Positions 54,053-63,429 of a stretch of DNA of 64,000 nt are shown piece after piece; position 1 is the first letter of the stretch, and each line of letters opens with the position of its first letter. The DNA lies in NCBI RefSeq assembly GCF_014337925.2, contig NZ_CP143423.1:402501-466500 (forward strand), given 5' to 3'. Source of the stretch: Roseobacter fucihabitans (GTDB taxonomy: Bacteria; Pseudomonadota; Alphaproteobacteria; Rhodobacterales; Rhodobacteraceae). A model generated the notes under the pieces. The model worked only from the letters and a program-made list of their open reading frames with translations. It was not told where the DNA came from and did no database searches. Made by a program: the position numbers and the translations under genes.

Positions 54053-55174
54053 CTAATTGCCTGCGCCCATCGGCGCGATTTCCTGCCCTGGCCGCAGCCG
54101 CTCGTTGCCGCGCGTCACAACCGTGTCCCCGGCGCCCAAGCCCTCCAGCACCTCAAAGCGGTCCCCCAACGCTACGCCGATCTGCACGGGGCGGGGTTGA
54201 GCGGTTCCGTCCAGCGCTACGAACACGCTCCAGCCGCCGCGCGCCTGCACCAGCGCGTCCTTGGGCACGGCCAGAACCTCGCGCGGGGCGCTGATCGGGA
54301 TCGCGACCGTGATGGATTGGCCGATGGCGATGGTGTTCAGTTCCATCAGGTCGGGCGATGAAAACCGCACCGGTCGCGTCCGGGTCGCGGCATCCTCGAC
54401 GGGCAAGAGCACACGCACGGTCAGGTCCAATTCCTCGCCCACTTCGGTGACCCCCGTGACCTTCAGACCCGGTTGCAGCACGCGGATGTATTTTGACGGC
54501 ACGCTGGCCTCGATCTCGAAGGACTGCGTATCCAGCAGGGAAACCACCGGCGCGCCGGAACTGATAAATTCGCCGGGATTAGTGTTTACTTCCAGAACGA
54601 TGCCGGAAAACGGGGCCAGAATCTGCGCCCGTTCCAGTTGATACCGGGTCTCCGCCTCATTGGCTTCGGCGGTTTTCACTCGGGCTTCGGCCTCCGCCAG
54701 TTGGCCCTGTGCCTCAAAGACATCGCTTTGTGCCTCATCAAAACGGCTGGTTGAAAATGACGTCCCCCCGCGCAACCCTTCGATCCGTGCGAGGGCCTTG
54801 GTCGCACGGTCCACCCGCGATTTGGCCGTGGTGATGCCTGCGCGCGCCTCCGCCATGCGGGCTTCGGCCTGCCGGTCCAGAATATTGAGCAGTTCCGTGT
54901 CCAGTTCGGCAAGCACTTCGCCCTGCACGACCTGCACGCCTTCCAGCACATGCACGCGATCGACGGTTCCGGCTATCCGGCTGGCCACGGTGCCTTCGCG
55001 TGATGTCACCACCTCGGCAAAAAGCGGCACGGTTTCGGCGATAATCTGCGTTTCTACGGTTTCCACGCCGACGGAGGCTGGTCCGTTCTGCGCCATCACG
55101 GCGGGGGCCACAGGGATCAGTATGAACCAAAGGGCGAGGGCACATGCCGGACGCAGTACAGAAAAAACACTCAT
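54053..55174 (-). CDS. RND efflux periplasmic adaptor (membrane fusion protein)
   Basis: Adaptor of 373 residues. The N-terminal signal peptide is about 1-29 (ACALALWFILIPVAPAVMAQ). A lipoyl domain split by a long alpha-hairpin (about 95-165, Ala/Glu/Arg-rich) follows, then the beta-barrel and membrane-proximal domains, with APFSGIVLEVNTNPGEFISSGAPVV. It joins the RND pump to an outer-membrane channel. AAGAGG precedes the ATG. No regulator gene lies next to the pair. Confidence 0.92.
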   Translation of the reverse strand: MSVFSVLRPACALALWFILIPVAPAVMAQNGPASVGVETVETQIIAETVPLFAEVVTSREGTVASRIAGTVDRVHVLEGVQVVQGEVLAELDTELLNILDRQAEARMAEARAGITTAKSRVDRATKALARIEGLRGGTSFSTSRFDEAQSDVFEAQGQLAEAEARVKTAEANEAETRYQLERAQILAPFSGIVLEVNTNPGEFISSGAPVVSLLDTQSFEIEASVPSKYIRVLQPGLKVTGVTEVGEELDLTVRVLLPVEDAATRTRPVRFSSPDLMELNTIAIGQSITVAIPISAPREVLAVPKDALVQARGGWSVFVALDGTAQPRPVQIGVALGDRFEVLEGLGAGDTVVTRGNERLRPGQEIAPMGAGN

Positions 55175-55930
55175 TGGACAGGCCTCTTGAAATCACGCTA
55201 CTACTTATGTCGGTGACCTAGCACATAACCTCCCGATTCAAATAACACTTAAGTGCGTGACCGCACGTGCTTTTGTGCAAACGCATGAAGTCTCATCAGA
55301 ATTGGTGTCCCTGATCGGGCAAGCTGTGCAGCGCGGGGGCGGGGTAGGCACGAAGTATGGGTCCCGGTTTGAGTGGGAAAGACGGGTGTGGGTCTGAGAG
55401 TTACCTCTTTTGCCGCCATCCCAACATGCGCGTTGGGTCGCCTCAATTCAGGCGTCGCACCAGTTCACCAGGAACGGAAATCGATTTTACGTTGGGAACA
55501 AGGGACCTGATGCAGCACCCGAAGTGTAGGATTGCAATCATCCGCGCGTTCCGGCTCAGGGGGCAAGGCCGGGGCCATAACAGCCGCTTATTTGTCGGTC
55601 ACCACATCTTGGATTAACGCGGAATCGGGTGTTGCCAGTTTGAGGTGCGCAAGCGTTATCGCGAGCGATATCTGTCGTCCGGTGGTAATCGTTCATTGGG
55701 GGAAGGTATTATGAAATGGCAACGGCATCACTGGCGGGGGGCAGACGTGCCGCTGGTTTTGTAGCCGGATGCCGTAACGCCACGCATCCGCCTGTGGAAT
55801 GCCGTGGAGTACCCATTCCGCGAGCCCGGCCGCCTCGCCTTCTCGATGCCTACTTGAGCGGGGGTGCTTTTTGAAGCCGATCTAACGTGCTGGCGGCGTG
55901 GGATCTGAGTGTCGACGAACCACACACCGA
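55175..55930. other. 756-bp intergenic stretch, mostly unexplained
   Basis: The first ~80 bp hold the promoter region of the RND operon. The rest has no supported gene. Frames of 60-86 codons on both strands are Arg/Ser-rich and look random. One segment near 55711-55900 reads like a decayed ORF (listed separately). Base composition is mixed, in contrast to the flanking operons. Confidence 0.5.
55711..55900 (+). pseudogene. possible decayed ORF with two in-frame stops
   Basis: ATG at 55711 is preceded by GGGGGAAGG and starts MKWQRHHWRGADVPLVL, then TAG at 55762; the same frame continues PDAVTPRIRLWNAVEYPF and on to TGA at 55855, then further. Codon use looks coding-like, but no family was recognised. 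It could be the relic of a gene, or chance. Confidence 0.25.
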
Positions 55931-56611
55931 TCAACTATAAGGAAAAGATCTCTCAATGCCTTCCACAAGGTCGGGCTCTTTTTCCAAAACCGCTTGAGCA
56001 ATGCCGTCCGGCAGGAAACAGTAAATCCACGGCGCGCCATCACGGGTATGAATAAGCCATTGGTTATTTTCAGGACAAATAGTCAAAGCACAGGACGGAT
56101 CATCGAATGGTTCCAGTAAATCTCCGCAAAGATACTCACGATCTTTAATGTGATGCTCCCTTTGGCCGTTATCGTCTCTTTCGATGTTCAATACCGCAGC
56201 TTCCACCAACAGATATTCGGCCAGCGAAGGAGGCAAGACCTTCTCGCCCTCCGTCAATGAGATCTCCGCCTTGAGCTTGGTCAAATCACGCGATCCGGTC
56301 ATATGTTTGATCTCCCGAATGGACCGGCCTCGTCTGTCGCCAAAATACGCATCGTTGAGAAGAACAACAATTCTCATATTCACCGCATTTGGCATCACAT
56401 CGCCAATGGTGGCCCGTCTGGTATCGGGGTGTTTCATCTGCATGTGGCAACCTTCGCCTGGCTTATCGTTCATGTTGCTCTCAGGACATGAAATCTCCAT
56501 GCCTGCTGGGATACGCGTTGTATCATCCGGGATGCATCTAAGTCTGATGGTGCTTCCAGTGGAGATCCCCAGTACCGATTTCAAGCGTCGTTTCAGGTTT
56601 TGAAATGCCAC
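55931..56611 (-). CDS. hypothetical protein, 226 residues, unrecognised
   Basis: A soluble protein starting MAFQNLKRRLKSVLGISTGS, with no signal or membrane segment, several Cys (CPESNMNDKPGEGC, YLCGD, CALTICPENN) and an acidic, aromatic C-terminal half containing WLIHTRDGAPWIYCFLPDG. I recognise no domain. Base use is less GC-rich than the neighbours and it lies next to an unexplained stretch, which suggests acquired DNA. The ATG at 56611 is the only good start. Confidence 0.55.
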   Translation of the reverse strand: MAFQNLKRRLKSVLGISTGSTIRLRCIPDDTTRIPAGMEISCPESNMNDKPGEGCHMQMKHPDTRRATIGDVMPNAVNMRIVVLLNDAYFGDRRGRSIREIKHMTGSRDLTKLKAEISLTEGEKVLPPSLAEYLLVEAAVLNIERDDNGQREHHIKDREYLCGDLLEPFDDPSCALTICPENNQWLIHTRDGAPWIYCFLPDGIAQAVLEKEPDLVEGIERSFPYS

Positions 56612-56695
56612 GCGCAGTGTTGGGATTTCATGGCAATGAGCGATGCGTCCGGGAGTGCTTCCTTGCGCACCCAGGGTCGAAAACGGCTTGAAGCG

Positions 56696-58696
56696 CTATT
56701 CGCGCTGCCAGCCTTGCTGCGTCATGCCGATGAACCCAAGGCTGCCCGGATTGGCGACATTGCGGGCCACCAGATCGCGCAGTGATCCGCAGGCCGCAAT
56801 CTGCTCCCAGCCATAGCGCGAAAATGTCGGGTGATCCGCCTCAGGGTCGGTCGGGGGTTTGAACACATGTTCTGACAGCAATGGGTTGGTCAGCGCCTGC
56901 GAAAACGCATCCAACGCCACGAAAGACAGGATCATGCTCGGCAGCGGCGCATTCTTCACCCGGTCTTCGCAGAAAATCCCGACAAAGAAATCAACCGTCT
57001 CGACATCGCCATATGCCTCCTGCAACAGCCCTGCGACCTCCGGATCCGAACTGATGTCGGACATTTTCTCGATGGGCAGGCGGCGCATGTATTCCAGGTA
57101 ATCGCTAAAGGGGCGCAGTTCGCAGAAACGCCCCTGCGCCACCGAGGCCTCTTCGACATTCAGCAAGGCTTCGGTGGTGTTGCGCGGCCCCAATTCGCCC
57201 GCCTTCTGCGCGCTCATATCCTCAAACGCCTGCGCCAATCCGGTCTGGATCAGCGGCTGGTTGTTCATAAAATAAGATCGGTTGGTCTGATGCGTTGTGC
57301 CGCCCCAGGTGATCTCATCCGGGATCAGCGCGTGCCAGCGATAAAGCAGGCTGAACTCGGTGGTGATCCAGTTGGTACGATTCCATTTGGCGTGCCACGC
57401 GGCCTTCGGGTCGGCCTTGATGCGAAATTCACTGGGGGCGATGTGGTTGATGTAATCCTCCACCACCACCTTGATGAATTGCACGATGACGATATTGCGT
57501 GCAGTCTCGAAAACCTGTTCATCTTCCCAACCCGGATTGCGCTCCCCGATCTCGCCCGCCAGCCGGTTGTGTTCACGCAGCAAGAGCGTGTTGATCATCG
57601 CCGTTTGCGGCACCGAGTTGGCACGATCCCCGCCAAAGGCAAAGAGCCGCCCGCGTTTTTCATGCACCGATTTCGCAACCTCCGGGGTGCCGTTCGCAAT
57701 CGCCTTATCGAGGTTTTCAAGGCCCAATGGTTTGTCCAGCAAAGCAAATTCCGGCTTGATCGCATCGCCGTCAAACAGGAAGGGCGCGAATTCCTCGCCG
57801 TTTTCGATCTGGCTTTTCAGCTTGCCGCGCTCGGCCGGGCCGGGGTTGTGCACGCGCAGCGCATGGGTTTGCGCCTCGGTGCGCCCATACAGCGGGCAAA
57901 GGTCGATGTTATGGTTGGAGGTGTTCATCTTGAGGCGATCGGGGGAGGTTTCATCTGTTGCTGTGCGGATGAACCCATCGGTCAGATACTGCGCAAATGA
58001 GGGAAAGAGGCAGGTCGATTTGGGACACATCCGCTGCGTGTCTTCGGTGCGCGCAAAGAGCGGGCGCAGTTTTTCGAATGCCGGCAGGGTGGTTTGATCA
58101 ATCGGCGAAGCCTCCAGATGCCGCGCGCTCCATCGCGTATCCGTCAGGCTCGACCAGGACGTATAGGGCGTTTTGGTCGAGAACACATGGGGCCGGTTGC
58201 GCACCTGATTGACGATGCGGTTGATGACGATGCGGTTGATAAAAGCATCCAGCGGTGGAATTTTTGCGATGAGTCCCACGAGCCACGGGATATTGAGTAA
58301 GCCCATCGCCGCATCGCCGATTTTGCCCAGCAGTTTACGCCGCATCAGTTCCACCGAACGCGGTACGTTGAGATAGGGGAGATGTGACAGGAACGCGGCG
58401 GAGAAAATGATATGCAGCAGGGTGTTGCGCAGCCATGCGTCCTCGATCACGAAGATGAAAAGCGCGACCGCTGCGATGTTGACCGCGCTCAGCAGCCAGA
58501 AGCCGTGTCGCCCACCCCCGGCCATGACGAATATACCGATAATCCCGACGAAATGCAGCACACCGAGCAGTTTCAGAACGCCCTCTCCGGGGCCTGCGCC
58601 AAAGTAAATATACCCGCGATAGGCCATGATCAGGCCGATGATCAGACAGGTTGCGATAAAGACGGTTTGGCGCGAAAGCGCGCTGTTCTGTGCCAT
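56696..58696 (-). CDS. membrane-anchored cyclooxygenase-like animal haem peroxidase
   Basis: Protein of 666 residues. Residues 10-110 hold about four hydrophobic helices, followed by an animal haem peroxidase domain close to prostaglandin H synthase. NIDLCPLYGRTEAQTHALR matches the COX LGHIYGD region; LLLREHNRLAGEI and DEQVFETARNIVIV match the COX core; FSLLYRWHALIPD contains Tyr452 (COX radical Tyr385) and His455 (proximal haem ligand); AYGDVETVDFFVG and ALDAFSQALTNPL align with the C-terminal region, Ser599 at the aspirin Ser530 position. The distal His207 position is Asp240 in FAQYLTDGF while the preceding Gln is kept. GGAGGA precedes the ATG. Fatty-acid oxygenation is plausible but not shown. 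Confidence 0.88.
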   Translation of the reverse strand: MAQNSALSRQTVFIATCLIIGLIMAYRGYIYFGAGPGEGVLKLLGVLHFVGIIGIFVMAGGGRHGFWLLSAVNIAAVALFIFVIEDAWLRNTLLHIIFSAAFLSHLPYLNVPRSVELMRRKLLGKIGDAAMGLLNIPWLVGLIAKIPPLDAFINRIVINRIVNQVRNRPHVFSTKTPYTSWSSLTDTRWSARHLEASPIDQTTLPAFEKLRPLFARTEDTQRMCPKSTCLFPSFAQYLTDGFIRTATDETSPDRLKMNTSNHNIDLCPLYGRTEAQTHALRVHNPGPAERGKLKSQIENGEEFAPFLFDGDAIKPEFALLDKPLGLENLDKAIANGTPEVAKSVHEKRGRLFAFGGDRANSVPQTAMINTLLLREHNRLAGEIGERNPGWEDEQVFETARNIVIVQFIKVVVEDYINHIAPSEFRIKADPKAAWHAKWNRTNWITTEFSLLYRWHALIPDEITWGGTTHQTNRSYFMNNQPLIQTGLAQAFEDMSAQKAGELGPRNTTEALLNVEEASVAQGRFCELRPFSDYLEYMRRLPIEKMSDISSDPEVAGLLQEAYGDVETVDFFVGIFCEDRVKNAPLPSMILSFVALDAFSQALTNPLLSEHVFKPPTDPEADHPTFSRYGWEQIAACGSLRDLVARNVANPGSLGFIGMTQQGWQRE

Positions 58697-58853
58697 CGTG
58701 AATCCTCCGGCTATGTGTAAAGGGCTCTCTTAAATACCAACCACTTCACACCAAAACTTGGGAATTTTCCAGTATAGAGTGCGTTTTGGACGAAAATACC
58801 TGAGCGTAGCCGTTGTTAAAGAGCGGCCGGGGCCCTGTTGGGTGACGCGCCGT

Positions 58854-59591
58854 TCAGCGCGGATCGTCCAGTTCCATCGCAAAGCGGCGCGGTGACAGGG
58901 CGGCCTGAAACCACGTCACCAGCGTGTACATCGAATAGACCGGCAAGCCCGTCGCCACGCGGATGTCGCGCGCATAGGGTACCATATTCGTGCACTCCAG
59001 CACGATGGCGCCGATCCCATCGTTGTCGCGCACAAGCGCCCGCGCGGCGTCCACCATATCCAACCGGCAGGCGTCAAAATCGATCTGCTGATGGTCCTCC
59101 AGAAACGCTTCGTGAAAGCAGCGCCCGCCTTCGGTTCCCATCACGGGCGTATCGAGCGGTGCGCCCGCCGCGCGCAGATGATCCGGCGTCAGGTTATTTT
59201 TGGAGATGGTCAGCACCCCGACGCGTTTTCCCGGCGGCAGGGTCTGCGCGATCATCCCCACCTGCATCAGGGCGGAGGCGGCCACAGGCATGCCAAGCGC
59301 CTGTTTCAGATCGTCCTGAAGCACCGAGAGGAATCCGCAATTGGTCACGATCCCGTCGCACCCCATCGCCACCAGCGCCCGTGCCTCGGTGATAAAAGCG
59401 TCGCGCATCTGGCGCGCGTCCTGGCGCACGATCCGGTCCGGGCTCGCACCCGGCACAATGCGGTAATGCACGGGAAACGGCCATGTCGTCGCATTTCCGA
59501 TATCGCCGGGAATGCGCGGAAAGCGTGTTTCCAGCATCAGGATGCCGACCGTTGCGCCGTAAACTGTCTTGCCACCGGACTGTAGAGCCAT
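58854..59591 (-). CDS. aspartate/glutamate racemase superfamily protein
   Basis: Protein of 245 residues with the two-Cys layout of the superfamily: Cys in GIVTNCGFLSVLQDDL and Cys in IVLECTNMVPYARDI. GVLTISKNNLTPDHL lies between them. The start is ATG at 59591 with AAGGG upstream; an extension to 59780 is Arg/Cys-rich and overlaps the promoter space of the divergent gene. The family includes Asp/Glu racemases, hydantoin racemases and maleate isomerases. The divergent DadA-like gene makes racemisation of an amino acid a reasonable guess. Confidence 0.85.
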   Translation of the reverse strand: MALQSGGKTVYGATVGILMLETRFPRIPGDIGNATTWPFPVHYRIVPGASPDRIVRQDARQMRDAFITEARALVAMGCDGIVTNCGFLSVLQDDLKQALGMPVAASALMQVGMIAQTLPPGKRVGVLTISKNNLTPDHLRAAGAPLDTPVMGTEGGRCFHEAFLEDHQQIDFDACRLDMVDAARALVRDNDGIGAIVLECTNMVPYARDIRVATGLPVYSMYTLVTWFQAALSPRRFAMELDDPR

Positions 59592-59792
59592 GTGAAACCC
59601 TTTTTGAAACCCACGCCTCCAAGCACCGCAATTCCGGGCAGAAGTCCAGTTCCGATGCGCCGATGACACCGCCGACCCCCGCGCGATGGTGTTCACCGCG
59701 CAATGCCGCCGACACAAACCGATTGACGCACCCGAAGGGACGCGCATTGTAGCGCCGGGCTTTGTTTGGTCCGCTAGCATTCAGGAAATACC

Positions 59793-61037
59793 GTGACGCA
59801 AAAAATCATCATCATCGGGGCTGGCATCGTCGGCGTTTCCACCGGTATCTGGCTGCGGCGGTTCGGCGCTGATGTCACGATATTGGACCGCGCTGCGCCG
59901 GGTCAGGGGACCTCCTATGGCAACGCGGGCGTGTTGGCGGCCTGTTCGATGGTGCCTGTTACCACGCCAGGATTGTTGCGCAAGGCACCGGGGATGTTGA
60001 TGAACCGGGATTTTCCGCTGTTTTTGCGCGCGTCCTATTCGCCGAAACTAGCGCCCTGGCTGATGAAATACCTTAGCCACGCCAATGACGCAGACACCCG
60101 CAGGATTGCCGAGGGCCTGACTCCGATTGTCGCCGACACGGTGGAGCAGCACAAAGCCCTGACAGACGGGACCGACGCCGCCCATTGGATCAGCGATAGC
60201 GATTATCATTTCGCCTATGTCAGTCGCGCGGCCTTTGATGCCGACAGCTATGTCTGGTCCTTGCGGCACCAGACGGGGTTTGTGCCCACCTTGCATGAGG
60301 GCGCGGCGGTGCAGGGACAGGAACCCAACCTGTCCGGTGCCATCGGCTGTCTGGCGAGCGTCAAGGATCACGGCTTCATCCGCGATCCTGGTGGCTATGT
60401 CGCGAGCCTTGCCGAGGTGTTCACGCAGATGGGCGGGGACATCCGGCAAACGGAGGTTGTTGATTTCGACCTCTCTGGCGGGCGTATCACCTCGGTGATC
60501 ACAAAGGACGGCGCCATGCTTTGTGACGCGGCGGTTCTGGCGACGGGCGTGTGGTCCAAGCCGTTGATGAAAAAACTGGGTATCTCGGTGCCGCTTGAAA
60601 GCGAGCGGGGTTATCACATCGTGTTTGAGGGGGCGGAGAACGGACCGCTGGCCCCGACCATGGTGGCGAGCGGGAAATTCGTGGCCACGCCGATGGCGGC
60701 GGGTTTGCGCTGTGCCGGTATCGTCGAGTTTGGCGGCTTGGAGGCGGGGCCCTCGAAAGCCCCGTTTGAATTGCTGCGCCGGAAGGTGGCGGAGGCCTAT
60801 CCCTCGCTGACCCATACCCGGCAGGACGAATGGATGGGCCACCGCCCGGCCCCTTCCGACAGTCTACCGCTGATCGGTGAAATTGCGCAAAGCGGCGTGA
60901 TGACCGCCTTTGGGCATCATCACATCGGTCTGACGGGCGGGCCGAAGACCGGGCGGCTGGTGGCGGAACTGCTGAGCGGGCGTCGCCCGAACATCGATAT
61001 GCAGGTCTATACGCCCAACCGTTTCGCGCAGTCTTAG
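59793..61037 (+). CDS. FAD-dependent D-amino-acid dehydrogenase (DadA-like)
   Basis: Flavoprotein of 414 residues (DadA 432 in E. coli). IIIIGAGIVGVSTGIWLRRFGADVTILDR is the FAD-binding fold, GTSYGNAGVLAACSMVP the DadA-type segment, and GHHHIGLTGGPKTGRLVAELLSG the C-terminal FAD contact. It oxidises D-amino acids, passing electrons to the respiratory chain. The start is GTG at 59793 with AGGAAA upstream. It is divergent from the racemase-like gene. Confidence 0.9.
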   Translation: MTQKIIIIGAGIVGVSTGIWLRRFGADVTILDRAAPGQGTSYGNAGVLAACSMVPVTTPGLLRKAPGMLMNRDFPLFLRASYSPKLAPWLMKYLSHANDADTRRIAEGLTPIVADTVEQHKALTDGTDAAHWISDSDYHFAYVSRAAFDADSYVWSLRHQTGFVPTLHEGAAVQGQEPNLSGAIGCLASVKDHGFIRDPGGYVASLAEVFTQMGGDIRQTEVVDFDLSGGRITSVITKDGAMLCDAAVLATGVWSKPLMKKLGISVPLESERGYHIVFEGAENGPLAPTMVASGKFVATPMAAGLRCAGIVEFGGLEAGPSKAPFELLRRKVAEAYPSLTHTRQDEWMGHRPAPSDSLPLIGEIAQSGVMTAFGHHHIGLTGGPKTGRLVAELLSGRRPNIDMQVYTPNRFAQS

Positions 61038-61271
61038 CCCCGCACCGGGTCGAATACCCTCGCGCGAAATGCCATGCGCGGGTAAATAAAACCGCCCTGA
61101 ATTCCCGTAACAGTTGATTTTATCTGCGGTTTCGCGGACGCTATCGTAACGGCTGATCAATGCGGCGGGGACGCCAACCCGCGCCACGTGACCCTCTAAT
61201 CGGCATCTAAGTCTGCCGAAATCGCGACGCATCGCAAGGTGAGGCTGTAACAGCGAATGGGAGGAATAAAC

Positions 61272-63362
61272 ATGAAACTATGGCACTGGACCTTATGCGT
61301 CCTGCTCGGGGCGGGGACGATATCCGCGCAATCCCTTACCCCCGAGCAGATCCGCGACGTCACCGGCACCATCAACACCGATGCGATCATCCAGAATGCG
61401 GAAACGACGCAAAACTGGCTGAACTACGGGTTGGATTACGCCGAAACGCGCCATTCCAAACTGACCGGGATCACCGCTGAAAACGTTGGCGATATGGGGC
61501 TTGCGTGGTCCCACAACCTGCAATCGCGCCGGGGGGTGGAGGCGACACCGATCGTGGTGGATGGCGTGATGTATGTCACCGGCTCCTGGTCGATTGTACA
61601 CGCTTTGGATGCGGTTACGGGCGAGGAATTATGGGTTTATGACCCCGAAGTACCGGGCGAATACGCGTATAAAGGGTGCTGTGATGTGGTGAACCGGGGC
61701 GTGGCGCTCTATGAGGGCGTGGTTTTTGTCGGGGCCTATGACGGGTTCTTGCACGCGATTGACGCGGCCACGGGCGAACGCGTCTGGAAGGTCGACACCA
61801 TCGAGAACCGCGAGATGTCTTATACAATCACCGGTGCGCCGCGTGTCATTGATGGGCGCGTGATCATCGGCAATGGTGGCGCGGAGTTCGGCGTGCGCGG
61901 CTACGTCAGTGCCTATGACGCCACATCCGGCGAGATGGATTGGCGGTGGTACGTGGTGCCCGGTGATCCGGCGGAGGGCTATGAAGACCCCTCAATGGAG
62001 GCCGCTGCGGCCACATGGGACCCTTCTGCGGAATATTGGAAAGCAGGCGGGGGCGGCACGATCTGGGACGCCATGGCCTATGATCCGGACCTTGGCCTGC
62101 TTTATGTGGGCACCGGCAACGGCTCTCCGTGGAACCGGCATCTGCGCTCTCCGGGGGGCGGGAATAACCTCTATCTCGCCTCTATCGTGGCCCTTGATCC
62201 GGCCACCGGCGAGTACAAATGGCACTACCAGAACACGCCCGGCGACACCTGGGATTATACCTCGACGCAACATATCATCCTGGCTGATCTCGAAATTGAT
62301 GGTGCCGCGCGCAAGGTGTTGATGCAGGCCCCGAAGAACGGATTCTTCTATGTGATTGACCGCACGAATGGCGAATTCATCTCCGCCGAACCCTTTGTCG
62401 AGGTCACATGGGCCACGGGATATGATGAAAACGGGCGCCCGATTGAGGCTGAGGGCGCGCGTTCCAAGACCGACCCGTGGGAGACGATTCCTAGCGCCTA
62501 CGGCGCGCATAACTGGCACCCGATGAGCTTTAATCCTCAGACCGGATTGGTCTATATCCCTGCCCAGGGCGTGCCGCTGGTGCAATCGACGGACCCTGCG
62601 TGGGAACTCAATTCCCACAAACCCATGTCCACCATGTCCGGTGTGGGTTGGAACCTCGGCTACCTCTTTAACGTGGTCGCCCCCGAAGCCACCGCCTTTG
62701 GCCATCTGCTCGCCTGGGACCCCGTCGCGCAAAAGGAAGTCTGGCGCGCGGAATATGTCTCACCGTGGAATGGCGGTACGCTCACCACGGCTGGTAATCT
62801 GGTGTTTCAGGGGACCGCGGACGGGCGTTTCATCGCTTATGATGCGGCCACCGGCGAGGTGCTCTGGCAGACGCCTGTGGGCTCCGGCGTGGTCGCGGCC
62901 CCGGCGACATGGGAAAAGGACGGCACGCAATATGTGACCATCGCCGTGGGCTGGGGCGGCGTTTACGGCATGATGCAACGTGCGACGGATCGGGTTGGGC
63001 CGGGGCGCGTCTATACCTTCAAGGTTGGTGGGGATGCGGCGATGCCCGAAGCGGTCAATTCCGAGCGTCTGAGCCTTGTGGAGGGTGTGCCTTATGATCC
63101 CAATCACGTCGGTGACGGGCTGGCGATCTATGTGTCCAACTGTCTGTTCTGCCACGGCGTGCCGGGGGTGAACAATGGCGGCGGGGTTCCGAACCTGGGC
63201 TATTCTGATGCTGCGATGCTGATGAATGCCAAGGACGTGGTTCTGGGCGGTTCTCTGGTGGAGGGCGGCATGCCGTCGTTCGCGGATAAGCTGACCGAGG
63301 CGGATGTCGAAAAGCTGATCGCCTTTGTTCAGGGCACGGCGGATGCGGTGCGTCCCAAGTAG
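61272..63362 (+). CDS. PQQ-dependent quinohaemoprotein alcohol dehydrogenase
   Basis: Periplasmic enzyme of 696 residues. Signal peptide 1-19 (WTLCVLLGAGTISA). The eight-bladed PQQ propeller runs about 30-575, with the vicinal disulfide Cys136-Cys137 in KGCCDVV, GTGNGSPWNRHLRSPGG and repeated W-motifs (TGEELWVYD, TGEYKWHYQN, TGEVLWQTP). A C-terminal c-type cytochrome domain has CLFCHG and the Met ligand in GGMPSF. It oxidises primary alcohols (ethanol-type family rather than methanol) and passes electrons to a cytochrome. The ATG at 61272 is preceded by GGGAGGA. PQQ synthesis genes are not in the window. Confidence 0.94.
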   Translation: MKLWHWTLCVLLGAGTISAQSLTPEQIRDVTGTINTDAIIQNAETTQNWLNYGLDYAETRHSKLTGITAENVGDMGLAWSHNLQSRRGVEATPIVVDGVMYVTGSWSIVHALDAVTGEELWVYDPEVPGEYAYKGCCDVVNRGVALYEGVVFVGAYDGFLHAIDAATGERVWKVDTIENREMSYTITGAPRVIDGRVIIGNGGAEFGVRGYVSAYDATSGEMDWRWYVVPGDPAEGYEDPSMEAAAATWDPSAEYWKAGGGGTIWDAMAYDPDLGLLYVGTGNGSPWNRHLRSPGGGNNLYLASIVALDPATGEYKWHYQNTPGDTWDYTSTQHIILADLEIDGAARKVLMQAPKNGFFYVIDRTNGEFISAEPFVEVTWATGYDENGRPIEAEGARSKTDPWETIPSAYGAHNWHPMSFNPQTGLVYIPAQGVPLVQSTDPAWELNSHKPMSTMSGVGWNLGYLFNVVAPEATAFGHLLAWDPVAQKEVWRAEYVSPWNGGTLTTAGNLVFQGTADGRFIAYDAATGEVLWQTPVGSGVVAAPATWEKDGTQYVTIAVGWGGVYGMMQRATDRVGPGRVYTFKVGGDAAMPEAVNSERLSLVEGVPYDPNHVGDGLAIYVSNCLFCHGVPGVNNGGGVPNLGYSDAAMLMNAKDVVLGGSLVEGGMPSFADKLTEADVEKLIAFVQGTADAVRPK

Positions 63363-63403
63363 GATGTTACGCGGGCGGGGCATCTGCGCCCCGTCCGACA
63401 GAT

Positions 63404-63429
63404 AAAAACATACGATATCGTATGTTTTT
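63404..63429. terminator. perfect 26-bp palindromic bidirectional terminator
   Basis: A perfect palindrome centred at 63416/63417: five A, CATACGATATCGTATG, five T. It is followed by another T on the plus strand and by A-rich sequence on the other side. It lies between the PQQ dehydrogenase stop (63362) and the convergent DUF4387 stop, ending transcription from both sides. A GC-rich hairpin just before it (about 63374-63397) may add to the plus-strand stop. Confidence 0.8.
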
